Positions 48,569-57,809 of a stretch of 64,000 bases of DNA are shown here, piece after piece. The translations under genes were made by a program, and so were the position numbers. The stretch's first letter is position 1. Every line of letters begins with the position of its first letter. The notes beneath the pieces are model-generated. The model was given only the letters and a program-made list of their open reading frames with translations, made no database searches and was not told the DNA's origin. This stretch comes from Qipengyuania polymorpha (GTDB taxonomy: Bacteria > Pseudomonadota > Alphaproteobacteria > Sphingomonadales > Sphingomonadaceae): assembly GCF_019711435.1 (NCBI RefSeq), contig NZ_JAIGNK010000003.1:1-64000 (forward strand). Direction: 5' to 3'.

Positions 48569-49582
48569 TCAAGCATTTCCCCGAATTTCGGACAGTTTGC
48601 GCTCCCATTGCAGCGCATGTGTGATGATTTCGCCCAGATCATCGTGTTTCGGCTGCCACGGGACGGTGGCGCGGATGCGGCTGGGGTCGGAGATGAGTTC
48701 GGCCGGGTCGCCCGCACGGCGCGGCTCCATGCGGCGCTCGATTTTCGTGTTGGTCACGCGGTCTACAGCATCGAGAACTTCTAGAACCGAGAAGCCCTTG
48801 CCATAGCCGCAATTCATGGTGAGCGAGCGCTCGGGCTGCTCGATGAGCGCGCCCAGAGCCAGAACATGCGCATTCGCTAGGTCGCTCACATGGATATAGT
48901 CGCGCACACCGGTACCGTCGGGCGTCTCGTAATCGGTCCCGAACACCGACACGCCGTCGCGCTTGCCGGTGGCGGCTTCGCAGGCGACCTTGATGAGGTG
49001 CGTTGCGCCTGCGGTCGACTGGCCGCTTCTCGCCTGCGGGTCGGCGCCCGCCACGTTGAAATATCGCAGCGCGCAGAAGTTGAAGCCATGCGCAGCGCTC
49101 GCATCGGCGAGCATCTGCTCGGTCATCAGCTTCGACCAGCCGTAGGGATTGATGGGGCTCTTGGGCGAATCTTCCGAAATCGGCGAGCTTTCGGGAATGC
49201 CATAGGTCGCCGCGGTGCTGGAGAAGATGAAGTGATCGACACCGCCCTCCACCGCTGCCTCGATCAGCGCGCGGCTCTTCACCGTGTTGTTCTCGTAATA
49301 GGCGAGCGGCTGCTCGACCGATTCGGGCACGATGATGGAGCCTGCGAAATGCATGATGGCCTTCGTCCCCTGCTCGGCAAAGATGCGCGCGAGCAGTTCC
49401 GCATCGGCAATATCGCCCTTGTAGAGCGGAACGCCTTCGGGAATCGCGAATTCGAAGCCGGTCGACAGATTGTCGATGACCGCCACCGGCCAGCCTGCGT
49501 CCTTCAGCGCCAGCACTGCGTGGCTGCCGATATATCCTGCGCCCCCGGTGACCAGCACCGGCACTTTCGTCGTTTCGCTCAT
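48569..49582 (-). CDS. galE: UDP-glucose 4-epimerase
   Basis: A 337-residue extended SDR epimerase interconverting UDP-glucose and UDP-galactose. The NAD-binding motif is GGAGYIGSHAVLAL (about 12-25), the catalytic Ser/Thr is in FSSTAATYG, YGWSK is the YxxxK motif, and RYFNVAGADP and GTGVRDYIHVSDLANAH are diagnostic for GalE. ATG 49582 (MSETTK) is chosen. No sugar-polymer cluster surrounds it. Convergent genes: none; the M14 peptidase gene diverges from it. Confidence 0.95.
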   Translation of the reverse strand: MSETTKVPVLVTGGAGYIGSHAVLALKDAGWPVAVIDNLSTGFEFAIPEGVPLYKGDIADAELLARIFAEQGTKAIMHFAGSIIVPESVEQPLAYYENNTVKSRALIEAAVEGGVDHFIFSSTAATYGIPESSPISEDSPKSPINPYGWSKLMTEQMLADASAAHGFNFCALRYFNVAGADPQARSGQSTAGATHLIKVACEAATGKRDGVSVFGTDYETPDGTGVRDYIHVSDLANAHVLALGALIEQPERSLTMNCGYGKGFSVLEVLDAVDRVTNTKIERRMEPRRAGDPAELISDPSRIRATVPWQPKHDDLGEIITHALQWERKLSEIRGNA

Positions 49583-49741
49583 GGGACGCGCACCTAGCAT
49601 ACGATTTGGTAAGGGCAATCGCCTAGAGGCCTCGCGCATGAGGCCGTTCTGGCCGCAGGAAATTCAGCCCTTGCCTATCGCACTGCCAGCGCCCATTCGG
49701 GCCGGCACGCCTTGGGCTAGAGGAAAGAGAAGAGGTTTTAC

Positions 49742-50881
49742 GTGAGCGATATCCGCATTGACTCCGCCTTCGACAGCGGCAACATCGAAGTCCTGTCGGT
49801 CGACGGCGCAACCGCGCGTCTTGCCATCCCGCTCGATACCAGCAGCGAATTCAAGCAGTGGTTTCACTTCCGCGTCGCCGGCGCGAAGGGCCGCGAACTG
49901 GTGCTGAAAATTACCCAGCTTTCCGACAGCGCCTATCCCGACGGCTGGCCCGATTACGACGCCTGCGTTTCGGAAGACCGCGATTACTGGGGCCGCGCTG
50001 CGTCGAGCTATCACAAGGACGAGGAAGGCGGCACGCTCACCATCCGTTACACGCCCGCCAGCGACATCGCCTGGTTCGCCTATTTCGCGCCCTATTCGAT
50101 GGAGCGTCACCACGACCTCGTATCCGAGGCCGCGGCGTCCGAAGGCGTCGACCACGTTTCGCTCGGCAACACGCTCGACGGCCAGCCGATCGATTGCCTC
50201 GAAATGGGCGAAGGCAGCTTCAACGTGTGGCTCTATGCCCGCCAGCACCCCGGCGAAACGCAGGCCGAATGGTGGATGGAAGGCGCGCTCGAAGTGCTTA
50301 CCGACCCCGCCGACAGCGTGGGCCGCAAGCTGCGGAAGAACTGCCGCCTGCACATCGTGCCCAATTGCAACCCCGACGGCTCGAAGCGCGGGAACCTGCG
50401 CGTCAACGCTGCTGGCGCCAATCTCAACCGCGAGTGGGAAAACCCCAGCGCCGAGCGCAGCCCCGAAGTTCTCGCCATCCGCAACCACATGGACAAGACC
50501 GGCGTCGATTTCGCCATGGACGTCCACGGCGACGAGGCCATTCCGGTGAGCTTCCTGGCAGGCTTCGAAGGCATTCCCTCGTGGAGTGACGAGCAGGGCG
50601 AGCGCTATTACAGCTACGAGCGCATCCTCGACCGCCGCACGCCCGACTTCCAGACCGAGCAGGGCTACACCAAGGCGGCGCCGGGCAAGGCCAATCTCTC
50701 GATGAGCACCAACCAGGTTGCCGAGCGTTTCGGTGCGACTGCGATGACGCTGGAGATGCCCTACAAGGACAACAAGGCCGATCCCGAGCCCGAACAGGGC
50801 TGGTCGCCCGAGCGCTGCAAGATGCTCGCGCGCGACTGTCTCGCATCGCTGGTCGAGTGGATGGAGGCGCAGGAGGCGTAA
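49742..50881 (+). CDS. M14-family zinc carboxypeptidase (cytosolic CCP-like)
   Basis: A 379-residue metallocarboxypeptidase. The N-terminal 120 residues form the beta-sandwich domain found in cytosolic (AGBL/CCP-like) M14 enzymes ([26 protein letters not shown]). The zinc motif is [15 protein letters not shown] (HxxE), the third ligand is in DVHGDE and the catalytic Glu is in [13 protein letters not shown] and NLNREW carry substrate-binding residues. No leader. The start is GTG 49742 with AGAAGAGG upstream. Bacterial relatives act on peptidoglycan-like or protein C-termini; substrate unknown. Confidence 0.93.
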   Translation: MSDIRIDSAFDSGNIEVLSVDGATARLAIPLDTSSEFKQWFHFRVAGAKGRELVLKITQLSDSAYPDGWPDYDACVSEDRDYWGRAASSYHKDEEGGTLTIRYTPASDIAWFAYFAPYSMERHHDLVSEAAASEGVDHVSLGNTLDGQPIDCLEMGEGSFNVWLYARQHPGETQAEWWMEGALEVLTDPADSVGRKLRKNCRLHIVPNCNPDGSKRGNLRVNAAGANLNREWENPSAERSPEVLAIRNHMDKTGVDFAMDVHGDEAIPVSFLAGFEGIPSWSDEQGERYYSYERILDRRTPDFQTEQGYTKAAPGKANLSMSTNQVAERFGATAMTLEMPYKDNKADPEPEQGWSPERCKMLARDCLASLVEWMEAQEA

Positions 50882-50956
50882 GTATTACTCCTTCGCGCAC
50901 CATACTTGGCCAAATGCTATTTGCCGGTGTCGCCCAAGCGCAACATTCGGCCCGAA

Positions 50957-51013
50957 TTAGCGATAGCAGTTTGCATTGACGCTATGAATTGTTGCGCCAG
51001 CGATTATCGCTAA
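50957..51013. promoter_or_regulatory. Inverted repeat around the putative porin-like gene promoter
   Basis: TTAGCGATA (50957-50965) and TATCGCTAA (51005-51013) are exact complements separated by 39 bp that contain a TTGACG -35-like box. It lies 32-88 bp before the start of the outer-membrane barrel gene and may bind a dimeric regulator. Confidence 0.4.
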
Positions 51014-51044
51014 AGCGCACTTTTGAAACTCAAGGGGTCTATTC

Positions 51045-51581
51045 ATGAAGAAATTTGTTGTTTTGGCTGCAGCAGCCGCTGCACTCGTTCCCAGCGCCGC
51101 GCTTGCACAGGACGGTGAAGCTGGCGGCTTCAAGGTCGCTGCGGTTGGTGGCCTCGATGTCATCAATCTCGAAGACGAAACCGACAGCGAGAGCGAGAGC
51201 GGCCTCCTCTACGGCCTGACTGCCGGCTACGATGCTGTTTCGGGCAAGGCCCTCATCGGCCTCGAACTCGAAGCCACCGGCACGACCATCAGCGAAGATC
51301 TCGGCGATGCAGGCCTCGATCTCTATGGCGGCGTGCGTCTCGGCTACATCATCGACGAAGACAGCATCCTCTACGTCAAGGGCGGCTACACCAACGTCGA
51401 TGTCGACTATGTCGACAACCTCGAAGGCTTCCGCGCGGGTCTTGGCTACGAACAGAACTTCGGCGGAATGTTCGGTCGCCTCGAATATCGCTATTCGAAC
51501 TACAACATCAGCGACGTGATTGCTTCGGACCTCAACGGCAACCGCCACCAAGTCGTCGCTGCTGTCGGCGTCGCTTTCTAA
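51045..51581 (+). CDS. Outer-membrane beta-barrel protein (OmpW/Omp25-like)
   Basis: A 178-residue small barrel. Signal peptide KKFVVLAAAAAALVPSAALAQ is cleaved near residue 22. The mature part alternates amphipathic strands (YGLTAGYDAV, LYGGVRLGYIIDED, ILYVKGGYTNVDVDYV) and ends in an aromatic terminal strand signature (HQVVAAVGVAF), as recognised by the BAM complex. Eight strands are likely. An acidic loop (DETDSESES) is exposed. Ribosome-binding site AAGGGG precedes ATG 51045. A strong terminator follows. Confidence 0.88.
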   Translation: MKKFVVLAAAAAALVPSAALAQDGEAGGFKVAAVGGLDVINLEDETDSESESGLLYGLTAGYDAVSGKALIGLELEATGTTISEDLGDAGLDLYGGVRLGYIIDEDSILYVKGGYTNVDVDYVDNLEGFRAGLGYEQNFGGMFGRLEYRYSNYNISDVIASDLNGNRHQVVAAVGVAF

Positions 51582-51602
51582 GCGAGGCGTCAGCCAAAAA
51601 AC

Positions 51603-51638
51603 AAAGGGGCGCCGCAGCATGCTTCGGCGCCCCTTTTG
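51603..51638. terminator. Bidirectional terminator after the barrel gene
   Basis: AAAGGGGCGCCG pairs with CGGCGCCCCTTT around a 10-nt loop, with TTTT after the stem on the plus strand and AAA before it. Confidence 0.93.
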
Positions 51639-51654
51639 CGTACTTTTGGGACCC

Positions 51655-51840
51655 TCAGGCCTCGGCGGTGCCCGCCATCAGCTTCTGCGCGACGCTTTCG
51701 GGCGTACCCGTCACCAGCAGTGGCTGGCTACCGACCATGCCGACCAGTGTCTGCCCGTTTTCACCCACGCGCAGGTAGGCCACGTTATCGGCAACGACCA
51801 TGTAGTTTCCTCCGCGCGATTCAAGCAGGACGAACCTCAT
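51655..51840 (-). CDS. Small hypothetical protein
   Basis: A 61-residue protein from ATG 51840 (MRFVLLESRGGNYMVV), with GGAG 8 nt upstream. Two short halves: a strand-rich N-terminus (VVADNVAYLRVGENG) and a helical tail. No membrane segment. No family recognised, but the good start and the shared terminator with the convergent barrel gene make it credible. Runs in the same direction as cdd, which ends 64 bp upstream. Confidence 0.65.
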   Translation of the reverse strand: MRFVLLESRGGNYMVVADNVAYLRVGENGQTLVGMVGSQPLLVTGTPESVAQKLMAGTAEA

Positions 51841-51904
51841 ATCGCAATCTCCGGACGCACTATGCGCCACGAAAATTGCCTAACCGGAAATGGTGAAGGA
51901 AGGG

Positions 51905-52309
51905 TTAGTCGAGGCTTGCGGGGCCGAAGGCGTCGGGCAGCAATTCGCTCAATTTGACGCGCCGGGTCTCATCCGGGCCGACGCACAGGATGAGCGGGTC
52001 GGTGCCGCCGAGCTGCGCCAGTTCGTTGAGCACCTGGCGGCAGCGGCCGCACGGCGTGATGGGCGCATCGCCCGGACCCGTGACCGCGACTGCCTCGAGC
52101 CCGCCGCGCACGCCGTCGGCCATGGCTTTCGAAACCGCCACCGTCTCGGCGCAGAGCGCAAGGCCATAGCTCGCATTCTCGATATTCGTGCCCGTCACCA
52201 CGCTGCCATCGGCAAAGCGCAGCGCGCTGCCCACGGCGAAGTTCGAATAGGGCGAATAGGAGTTCTCGGCAGCCTGCCTCGCGGCGGCGATGAGGTCTTC
52301 GTCGGTCAT
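51905..52309 (-). CDS. cdd: Cytidine deaminase
   Basis: A 134-residue homotetrameric-type enzyme, which deaminates cytidine and deoxycytidine for pyrimidine salvage. Zinc ligands and catalytic Glu are in NIENASYGLALCAETVA (CAE) and TPCGRCRQVL (PCxxC). SPYSNFAVGSAL at the N-terminus is diagnostic. Normal length. It sits on the minus strand 11 bp after the GH25 gene stop. Confidence 0.96.
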   Translation of the reverse strand: MTDEDLIAAARQAAENSYSPYSNFAVGSALRFADGSVVTGTNIENASYGLALCAETVAVSKAMADGVRGGLEAVAVTGPGDAPITPCGRCRQVLNELAQLGGTDPLILCVGPDETRRVKLSELLPDAFGPASLD

Positions 52310-52320
52310 GGGAAATTGTC

Positions 52321-53028
52321 CTAGGGGCGCACGACCAGCCAGCGCAAGGGCTCTTGCGCGGCTTCGCTGGCGTAGGCGGAATTGGCGGTCCAGACGGTCC
52401 AGGGACGGCCGCCGTAATCTGGCTCGGTCTGGTCACCATCGAGCCAGAGCGCGCGCTCGAGGCGCCGCGCCGGGCGGTAGCGGTCTTCGAATGTCTCGTT
52501 GGGTGCGAGGACGACCGGGCTTTCGGTATGCGCCTCGACCTGGTTGACCAGCGTCAGCAATTCGCTCTGCACCGCAGCATCGGAGACGCGCTCGAAACAT
52601 TCGTCGGTGGTGCGGGTAAGGCGGATGGCGGCAGGCAGGAGGTCGGCGTCGCGCGGGACGATGGTGACGTAATTGGCCGATTGCCCGTCGGCGGTCTCGC
52701 ACGGGTCGAACAGGTGGACCGCGCCGACCTGCAGGCCCGCTTCGCGCGCGGCGGCGAGGTTGCGCGAGAAATTCGCATCCTTCCCGCGCGCGCCGCGGCT
52801 CGCTTCGAGATAGACGAAGTTCGCGCCCAGCCCCTTGAGCACCTCGAAGTCGACCGCGCCATCGCGCTCGCCCACCAGCGCGCCCTGGTCGGGATAGGTC
52901 GCCTCGTCGGGCCGCCAGCCGCGCTGTTCGTGCTGGAGGTAGAGCCAGCCGCCCGCGCCGACGACGGCCAGCAGCAGGAGCAATTTCAGGACGAGGCCCG
53001 TCCGGCCCTTTTTCTTGCGCCGCGCCAC
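52321..53028 (-). CDS. GH25-like (lysozyme-type) membrane-anchored protein
   Basis: A 235-residue protein with a basic N-terminus (RRKKKGRTG) and a single transmembrane anchor (about 12-31). The rest resembles glycoside hydrolase family 25, muramidase-like: DQGALVGERDGAVDFEVLKGLGANFVYLEASRG, the DANFSRNLAAAREAGLQVGAVHLF string and a C-terminal WTVWTANSAY. GH25 enzymes cleave peptidoglycan using a DxE pair; here the first Asp is in YPDQGALVG and the Glu in YLEASRG, but this is inferred. It would act in the periplasm. Overlaps no neighbour; the UPF0262 gene ends 4 bp upstream. Confidence 0.8.
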   Translation of the reverse strand: MARRKKKGRTGLVLKLLLLLAVVGAGGWLYLQHEQRGWRPDEATYPDQGALVGERDGAVDFEVLKGLGANFVYLEASRGARGKDANFSRNLAAAREAGLQVGAVHLFDPCETADGQSANYVTIVPRDADLLPAAIRLTRTTDECFERVSDAAVQSELLTLVNQVEAHTESPVVLAPNETFEDRYRPARRLERALWLDGDQTEPDYGGRPWTVWTANSAYASEAAQEPLRWLVVRP

Positions 53029-53032
53029 CCCC

Positions 53033-53536
53033 TCAGCCCTTGATGTGGAGCACGCAAATCAGCGTGAAGAGGCGGCGCGCGGTGGCGAAATCGGTCTCGA
53101 CCTTGCCCTCCAGCCGCTCGAGCAGCAGTTCGGCGGCGCGGTTGTGGACGCCCCTGCGGGCCATGTCGATGGTCTCGATTTCGCCCGGCGTCGCCTTGCG
53201 GATGGCCTGGTAATAGCTGTCGCAAATGGCGAAATATTCGCGGATCGGCCGGCGGAAGCGCGCAAGGCCCAGCAGCAATTCCTCGACCAGTTCGTCGCTC
53301 GAATCGTTGATTGTCATCAGCAGGCGGCCATCGCGCACGGCCAGCCGCAGGTGATAGGGGCCGCTCGCCCCGCGCTCGGCTGCGCGGACCGGCAGAAACG
53401 TATTTTCCTCGATCAGGTCGAAGATGGCGATGCGCCGTTCCTGCTCGATATCGGCATTGCGCCAGATGATCGTCTCCTCATCGAGGTCGATCTTCGCAAT
53501 GCGCTGGTCGCCGGCAGGGTTGGTTGAATCGCTCAT
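53033..53536 (-). CDS. UPF0262 family protein
   Basis: A 167-residue soluble protein of UPF0262, an alphaproteobacterial family of unknown function. IAKIDLDEETIIWRNADIEQERRIAIFDLIEEN, read across residues about 12-44, and GPYHLRLAVRDGRLLMTI, FRRPIREYFAICDSYYQAI and RRGVHNRAAELLLERL are the conserved blocks. ATG 53536 (MSDSTN) is taken. It lies directly upstream of the GH25 gene and divergent from dnaB. Confidence 0.88.
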   Translation of the reverse strand: MSDSTNPAGDQRIAKIDLDEETIIWRNADIEQERRIAIFDLIEENTFLPVRAAERGASGPYHLRLAVRDGRLLMTINDSSDELVEELLLGLARFRRPIREYFAICDSYYQAIRKATPGEIETIDMARRGVHNRAAELLLERLEGKVETDFATARRLFTLICVLHIKG

Positions 53537-53669
53537 CGTCCGATGCTGCTTTCGCAACTGCGGTCAAGCGGGGCAAGTTCCAACTTAGGCCAATCCATCC
53601 ACAGGGCTGTCCTCATTGCGCAAATGTCACGCGGTTCAATCGCCAGCCGATTTCCTGCATGGTGCCCTC

Positions 53670-55196
53670 ATGGCCGACACCGATCTCCTCTTCCCCGCCA
53701 ACGATTCGACTCCAGCGAAAGAACCGCAGGGCACCAGCCTGCCCAGCAATGTCGAGGCCGAGGCCGCGTTTCTTGGCGCGGTGCTGATCGACAACCAGGT
53801 GGTGGGCGAACTCAACACGCCGCTGCAGCCGCACCATTTCTACGAGCCGGTACACGAGCGCATTTACGAGCGCGTGCTGAAGCTGATCGACCGCAATTCG
53901 GTCGCCACGCCGGTGACGCTCAAACCCTATTTCGAGAGCGACGAGGCATTGAAGCAGCTCGGCGGCGTGACCTATCTCGCGCAGCTCACTGCCGACGGGC
54001 AGGGCCTGCTCGCCACCGGCAAGCTGGCCGAGCAGATTTACGACCTCGCCCTGCTGCGCGAGCTGGTCCATGTCGGCCGCAACCTCGTGGAGGGCGCGCT
54101 AGATACGTCCGACGAAGTCGCGCCGATGGACCGCATCAGCCAGGCCGAGGCCGACCTTTACAAGGTCGCCGAGGGTGCGACGACGGGCAACGAAGCGCAG
54201 GATTTCCGCACCGCTGCGCTCGGCGCGCTGAAGATGGTCGAAGCCGCCATCAATTCGGGCGGCAAGTTTTCCGGCAAGACGACGGGCCTCGAGACGGTCA
54301 ACGACAAGACTTCGGGCCTGCACAATTCCGACCTTATCATCCTCGCCGGGCGCCCCGGTATGGGCAAGACCTCGCTCGCCACCAACATCGCCTTCAACGC
54401 CGCGCGGCGCCTGATGGACGACAAGAAGCTGGGCGTGGAGGGAAGCGAAAGCCCGGGTGCGGCCACCGCCTTCTTCAGCCTCGAAATGAGCGCCGACCAG
54501 CTCGCCACGCGTATCCTTGCCGAGACCGCCGAGATTTCCTCGGAAAAGCTGCGTTCGGGCCGCCTCAGCAAGGAAGAATTCCAGCGCCTTTCCTTCGCCA
54601 GCCAGGAACTGAACGAGCTGCCGCTCTATATCGATGACACGCCCGGCCTCACCATCGGCGCGCTGCGCACGCGTGCGCGCCGTTTGAAGCGTCGCCACGA
54701 TATCGGGCTGGTCATCGTCGATTACCTCCAGCTGCTGCAGGGCTCGGGACGTGCCAACGACAACCGCGTGAACGAAATCTCGGAAATCAGCCGCGGGTTG
54801 AAGACGCTGGCGAAGGAGCTGCATGTCCCGGTCATCGCCCTCTCGCAGCTCAGCCGTGCGGTGGAGCAGCGCGAGGACAAGCGCCCGCAGCTTTCGGACC
54901 TGCGCGAATCGGGCTCGATCGAGCAGGACGCCGACATGGTCTGGTTCATTTTCCGCGGCGAGTATTACCACAATGCGCTCAAGCCCGACACGCCGGACGA
55001 GACCAGCAGCGAGGACGTGCGCCAGAAATATGCCGACTGGGAAGCGCGCCACCTCGAGCTGGTCAACCGCGCCACGCTGATCGTCGCCAAGCAGCGTCAC
55101 GGTTCGACCGGTAACGTCCCGCTCCTGTTCCAGAGCGAGTTCACCAAGTTCAGCTCGCCCGAAATGCGCGGCGGCTATGACGAGGATTACGAATAG
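53670..55196 (+). CDS. dnaB: Replicative DNA helicase
   Basis: A 508-residue hexameric helicase. The N-terminal domain (about 25-150: SNVEAEAAFLGAVLID, HHFYEPVHERIYE) precedes the linker and the RecA-like ATPase. Walker A is GRPGMGKTS (227-235), Walker B VIVDYLQLL, the arginine-finger region LSQLSRAVEQREDKRP and the C-terminal IIVAKQRHG. An insertion (GVEGSESPGAATAF, about 265-278) is longer than in E. coli DnaB but common in alphaproteobacteria. ATG 53670 (MADTDLLF). No intein seen. Confidence 0.96.
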   Translation: MADTDLLFPANDSTPAKEPQGTSLPSNVEAEAAFLGAVLIDNQVVGELNTPLQPHHFYEPVHERIYERVLKLIDRNSVATPVTLKPYFESDEALKQLGGVTYLAQLTADGQGLLATGKLAEQIYDLALLRELVHVGRNLVEGALDTSDEVAPMDRISQAEADLYKVAEGATTGNEAQDFRTAALGALKMVEAAINSGGKFSGKTTGLETVNDKTSGLHNSDLIILAGRPGMGKTSLATNIAFNAARRLMDDKKLGVEGSESPGAATAFFSLEMSADQLATRILAETAEISSEKLRSGRLSKEEFQRLSFASQELNELPLYIDDTPGLTIGALRTRARRLKRRHDIGLVIVDYLQLLQGSGRANDNRVNEISEISRGLKTLAKELHVPVIALSQLSRAVEQREDKRPQLSDLRESGSIEQDADMVWFIFRGEYYHNALKPDTPDETSSEDVRQKYADWEARHLELVNRATLIVAKQRHGSTGNVPLLFQSEFTKFSSPEMRGGYDEDYE

Positions 55197-55200
55197 GGGT

Positions 55201-56388
55201 CTAAAACCCCAGGTTCGTGCGCCGCGCCACGGTGTAATCGATCACCGAGACCAGCACCCAGCCGAGCGACCAGCGGATGCGGTTCCACAGCGTCGCGCGC
55301 TGCTTGTGTTTTTCGAGCGTGATGTGTTCCGACGCCTCGATATGGTGGGTCACGAAATCGCGCATCGTCTCGGCCAGCGCCTTGTCCTCGATCCGCAGCA
55401 TGATCTCGAGATTGAGGTAGAGGCTGCGCATGTCGAAATTGGCGCTGCCCATGTAAACCGCATCGTCCAGTACCAGCAGCTTGGTGTGCAGCTTGCAGGG
55501 TGTGAATTCCCAGATCTTCGCGCCGCGCTTGAGCAGGTAGTTGTAGAGCGAGCGCGTGGCCCCGATGGTGGCACCATTGTCGCTCTTGGCCGCCATCAGC
55601 AGCCGCGTCTGGCCCTTCTTCGCCACCCGCGCGATGCGTTTGAGCAGCGTGTAGGGCGGCGAGAAATAGGCCATGAAGATATCGAGCTTCTCGCCTTCCT
55701 TCAGGTCCTGCGTAACGCAGCGTGCCCAGGTCGAAAGCCCGCTCGTGGGCCCGCCCACCAGCCAGCACGCATGGCCTTCATGCGAGCTCCACGACCAGTC
55801 TCTCACCGTTTTCTTGATGGCAGTGAAATGCGCGTGGTCATCGTCGGTCCAGTCGCGCAGCCGGGCGAACCAGTCTGTCAGTCCCTGGACGGCGTCACCC
55901 TCGATATGGATGCCGATATCGTTCCAGCCGTTGCGCTCGGGCGGGGCGAAATAATCGTCCTCGATATTGAAGCCACCGAACATGGCCTGCTGATTGTCGG
56001 CGATCACCATCTTCTGGTGGTTGCGAATGAGGTAGCGCATCGACCAGCGCGGGCTGAAACAAAGGTACTTGCCGCCCGCGTCCACCAGCGGGGCGAGGAA
56101 TTCATCGCTCGCCGACGCGCCGAAGCGGTCGATAATCAGCGTGACCGCGACCCCGCGCGACGCCGCATCGCACAAGGCATCGCGCAGCTCGGTCGAGACT
56201 TCGTCCTCGGCGAAGATGTAGAAGCAGATGTCGAGGGTCTTTTCCGCCTCGCGCACCAGCTTCATCAGCGCTTCGCGCCGGTCCTTGCCCGCGGGATAGA
56301 AGGTGAGCGACTGCCCCTGCGCCTCGATCGCAAAAGGCGGCGGATCGCGATAAGGCGCTGCGGGCGCGTCTGTGGCTGGCTCTCCCAT
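55201..56388 (-). CDS. Phospholipase D-family (cardiolipin synthase-like) protein
   Basis: A 395-residue enzyme with two HKD catalytic motifs: [17 protein letters not shown] in the first half and [20 protein letters not shown] in the second. Cardiolipin synthases of this type join phosphatidyl groups at the membrane, while some relatives are nucleases. There is no N-terminal transmembrane domain, unlike ClsA; a C-terminal hydrophobic stretch ([16 protein letters not shown]) may contact the membrane. It is convergent with dnaB (4-bp gap) and divergent from rpoZ. Confidence 0.88.
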   Translation of the reverse strand: MGEPATDAPAAPYRDPPPFAIEAQGQSLTFYPAGKDRREALMKLVREAEKTLDICFYIFAEDEVSTELRDALCDAASRGVAVTLIIDRFGASASDEFLAPLVDAGGKYLCFSPRWSMRYLIRNHQKMVIADNQQAMFGGFNIEDDYFAPPERNGWNDIGIHIEGDAVQGLTDWFARLRDWTDDDHAHFTAIKKTVRDWSWSSHEGHACWLVGGPTSGLSTWARCVTQDLKEGEKLDIFMAYFSPPYTLLKRIARVAKKGQTRLLMAAKSDNGATIGATRSLYNYLLKRGAKIWEFTPCKLHTKLLVLDDAVYMGSANFDMRSLYLNLEIMLRIEDKALAETMRDFVTHHIEASEHITLEKHKQRATLWNRIRWSLGWVLVSVIDYTVARRTNLGF

Positions 56389-56504
56389 GCAGCTTTCCCC
56401 TTAGGCGGCAGTTGCCGGGGGCGCAAATCCTTGACTATTTCGCCCTGCAACCCTATTTGCGCCGCTCTTTCCGAGATTCTCGAACTTATTACACCGGAGT
56501 GCCC

Positions 56505-56849
56505 ATGGCGCGCGTTACCGTCGAAGATTGCGTAGACAAGATTCCCAACCGTTTCGATCTCGTCCTGCTGGCTGCCCAGCGGGCACGCGAAATTTCGGGC
56601 GGTGCGGAAATCACGCTGGATCGTGACCGTGACAAGAACCCGGTCGTCGCCCTGCGCGAAATCGCCGAGCAGACGGTCAAGCCCAAGGACCTCAAGGAAG
56701 CCGCCGTCACCAATTTGCAGAAAATTCTGCCGGACGACGACGACGAGATGGACGAAATCGGTTCGCTCAGCCAGTCGGCAGAAGCCCTGCGCATCACCGC
56801 ATCGGCTCCGACCCGCTCGACCTCGATTGGTGCCGACTACGAAGGCTGA
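56505..56849 (+). CDS. rpoZ: RNA polymerase omega subunit
   Basis: A 114-residue omega that stabilises the beta-prime subunit. [31 protein letters not shown] is the invariant N-terminus, followed by the [14 protein letters not shown] region; an acidic stretch (DDDDEMDE) and a serine-rich tail are lineage-specific. ATG 56505 has GGAG upstream. Its own terminator follows. Confidence 0.97.
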   Translation: MARVTVEDCVDKIPNRFDLVLLAAQRAREISGGAEITLDRDRDKNPVVALREIAEQTVKPKDLKEAAVTNLQKILPDDDDEMDEIGSLSQSAEALRITASAPTRSTSIGADYEG

Positions 56850-56876
56850 GCCTTTCGCATTGGCGAGACATTGAAG

Positions 56877-56901
56877 ACCCGCCCCTCACCGGGCGGGTTT
56901 T
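56877..56901 (+). terminator. rpoZ terminator
   Basis: ACCCGCCC pairs with GGGCGGGT around CTCACC and is followed by TTTTC. Confidence 0.93.
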
Positions 56902-56916
56902 TCATTTGTGGCCGAG

Positions 56917-57699
56917 TTATTTGCGAAACGGCAGCAGCAGGCTCCAGCCCAGCTTGTGCGGGCGGGTATCCTGATATTCGCCGAGGCCGATGGTGAGCCT
57001 GCCTTCCGCTTCCCTCGTGTAGGTCCCGAAAAGCCGGTCCCAACCCGAAAGCAGTGTCCCGTAATTGCTGTCCGTATCCTGGCGGATGGCGGAGTGGTGG
57101 ATGCGGTGCATCGACGGCGTGACCAGCAGCGCGCGAACGGGCCTTTCCAGCGCGCGCGGCAGGGCGAAGTTTGCGTGCGTGAACAGCGTGGCGAGGTTGA
57201 ACACCAGCTCGAACAGGAACACGCCGAGCACCGGCAGGCCGAGCGCAACCACTACCGCCATCTTGTAGCCCATGCTCAGCACGATCTCGAAGGGGTGGAA
57301 ACGCGCCGCCGTGGTCACGTCGAAGCCAGGGTCCGAATGGTGCACCTTGTGCAGCCGCCAGAGCAGCGGGACGCGATGCGTCGCCCAATGCTGGAAATAC
57401 AGCGCGAGGTCGAGCGCGAGGATGGCGAGCAGGATGCCCGCCCATGCAGGAAGCGCAAACTGGTTGAGCAGCCCCCACCCCTTTTCGGCCGCCAGCGCCG
57501 CAGCGCCCACCATCAGCAAGGGGACAAGCAACCTCACGGCCAGCGTATCAATAGCAAAGAGCGCAAGGTTCGTGACCCAGCGTCCGCCCCTTGGAGCGGT
57601 CGTCGCCGGGCGCGCAAGTTCGATGACGGCGAACAGCGCAAACACCGCCGCCATGGCACCGAGTGCCAGCCATTCGGCTTGGGGTGAGACACTGTTCAT
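56917..57699 (-). CDS. Sterol desaturase / fatty acid hydroxylase family protein
   Basis: A 260-residue integral membrane di-iron enzyme. From ATG 57699 four to five hydrophobic helices surround the eight-histidine signature: HWATH, HKVHH, a further HANF and HRIHHS. It probably hydroxylates or desaturates a lipid or carotenoid-like substrate. The FDVTTAARFHPFEI and NYGTLLSGWDRLFGTY strings fit the broad sterol-desaturase superfamily. Substrate cannot be named. Convergent with rpoZ over its terminator and divergent from the DUF3667 gene. Confidence 0.88.
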   Translation of the reverse strand: MNSVSPQAEWLALGAMAAVFALFAVIELARPATTAPRGGRWVTNLALFAIDTLAVRLLVPLLMVGAAALAAEKGWGLLNQFALPAWAGILLAILALDLALYFQHWATHRVPLLWRLHKVHHSDPGFDVTTAARFHPFEIVLSMGYKMAVVVALGLPVLGVFLFELVFNLATLFTHANFALPRALERPVRALLVTPSMHRIHHSAIRQDTDSNYGTLLSGWDRLFGTYTREAEGRLTIGLGEYQDTRPHKLGWSLLLPFRK

Positions 57700-57809
57700 C
57701 GTTCCACACTTGCAACCCGCGGCGCGCATCGCAAGCCGGATTACACGCGGTTTGCCTCGCGTCGTCTTGCGCTTATAGGTTCACACGAAGGACACGGGGG
57801 GTTTTCCAA

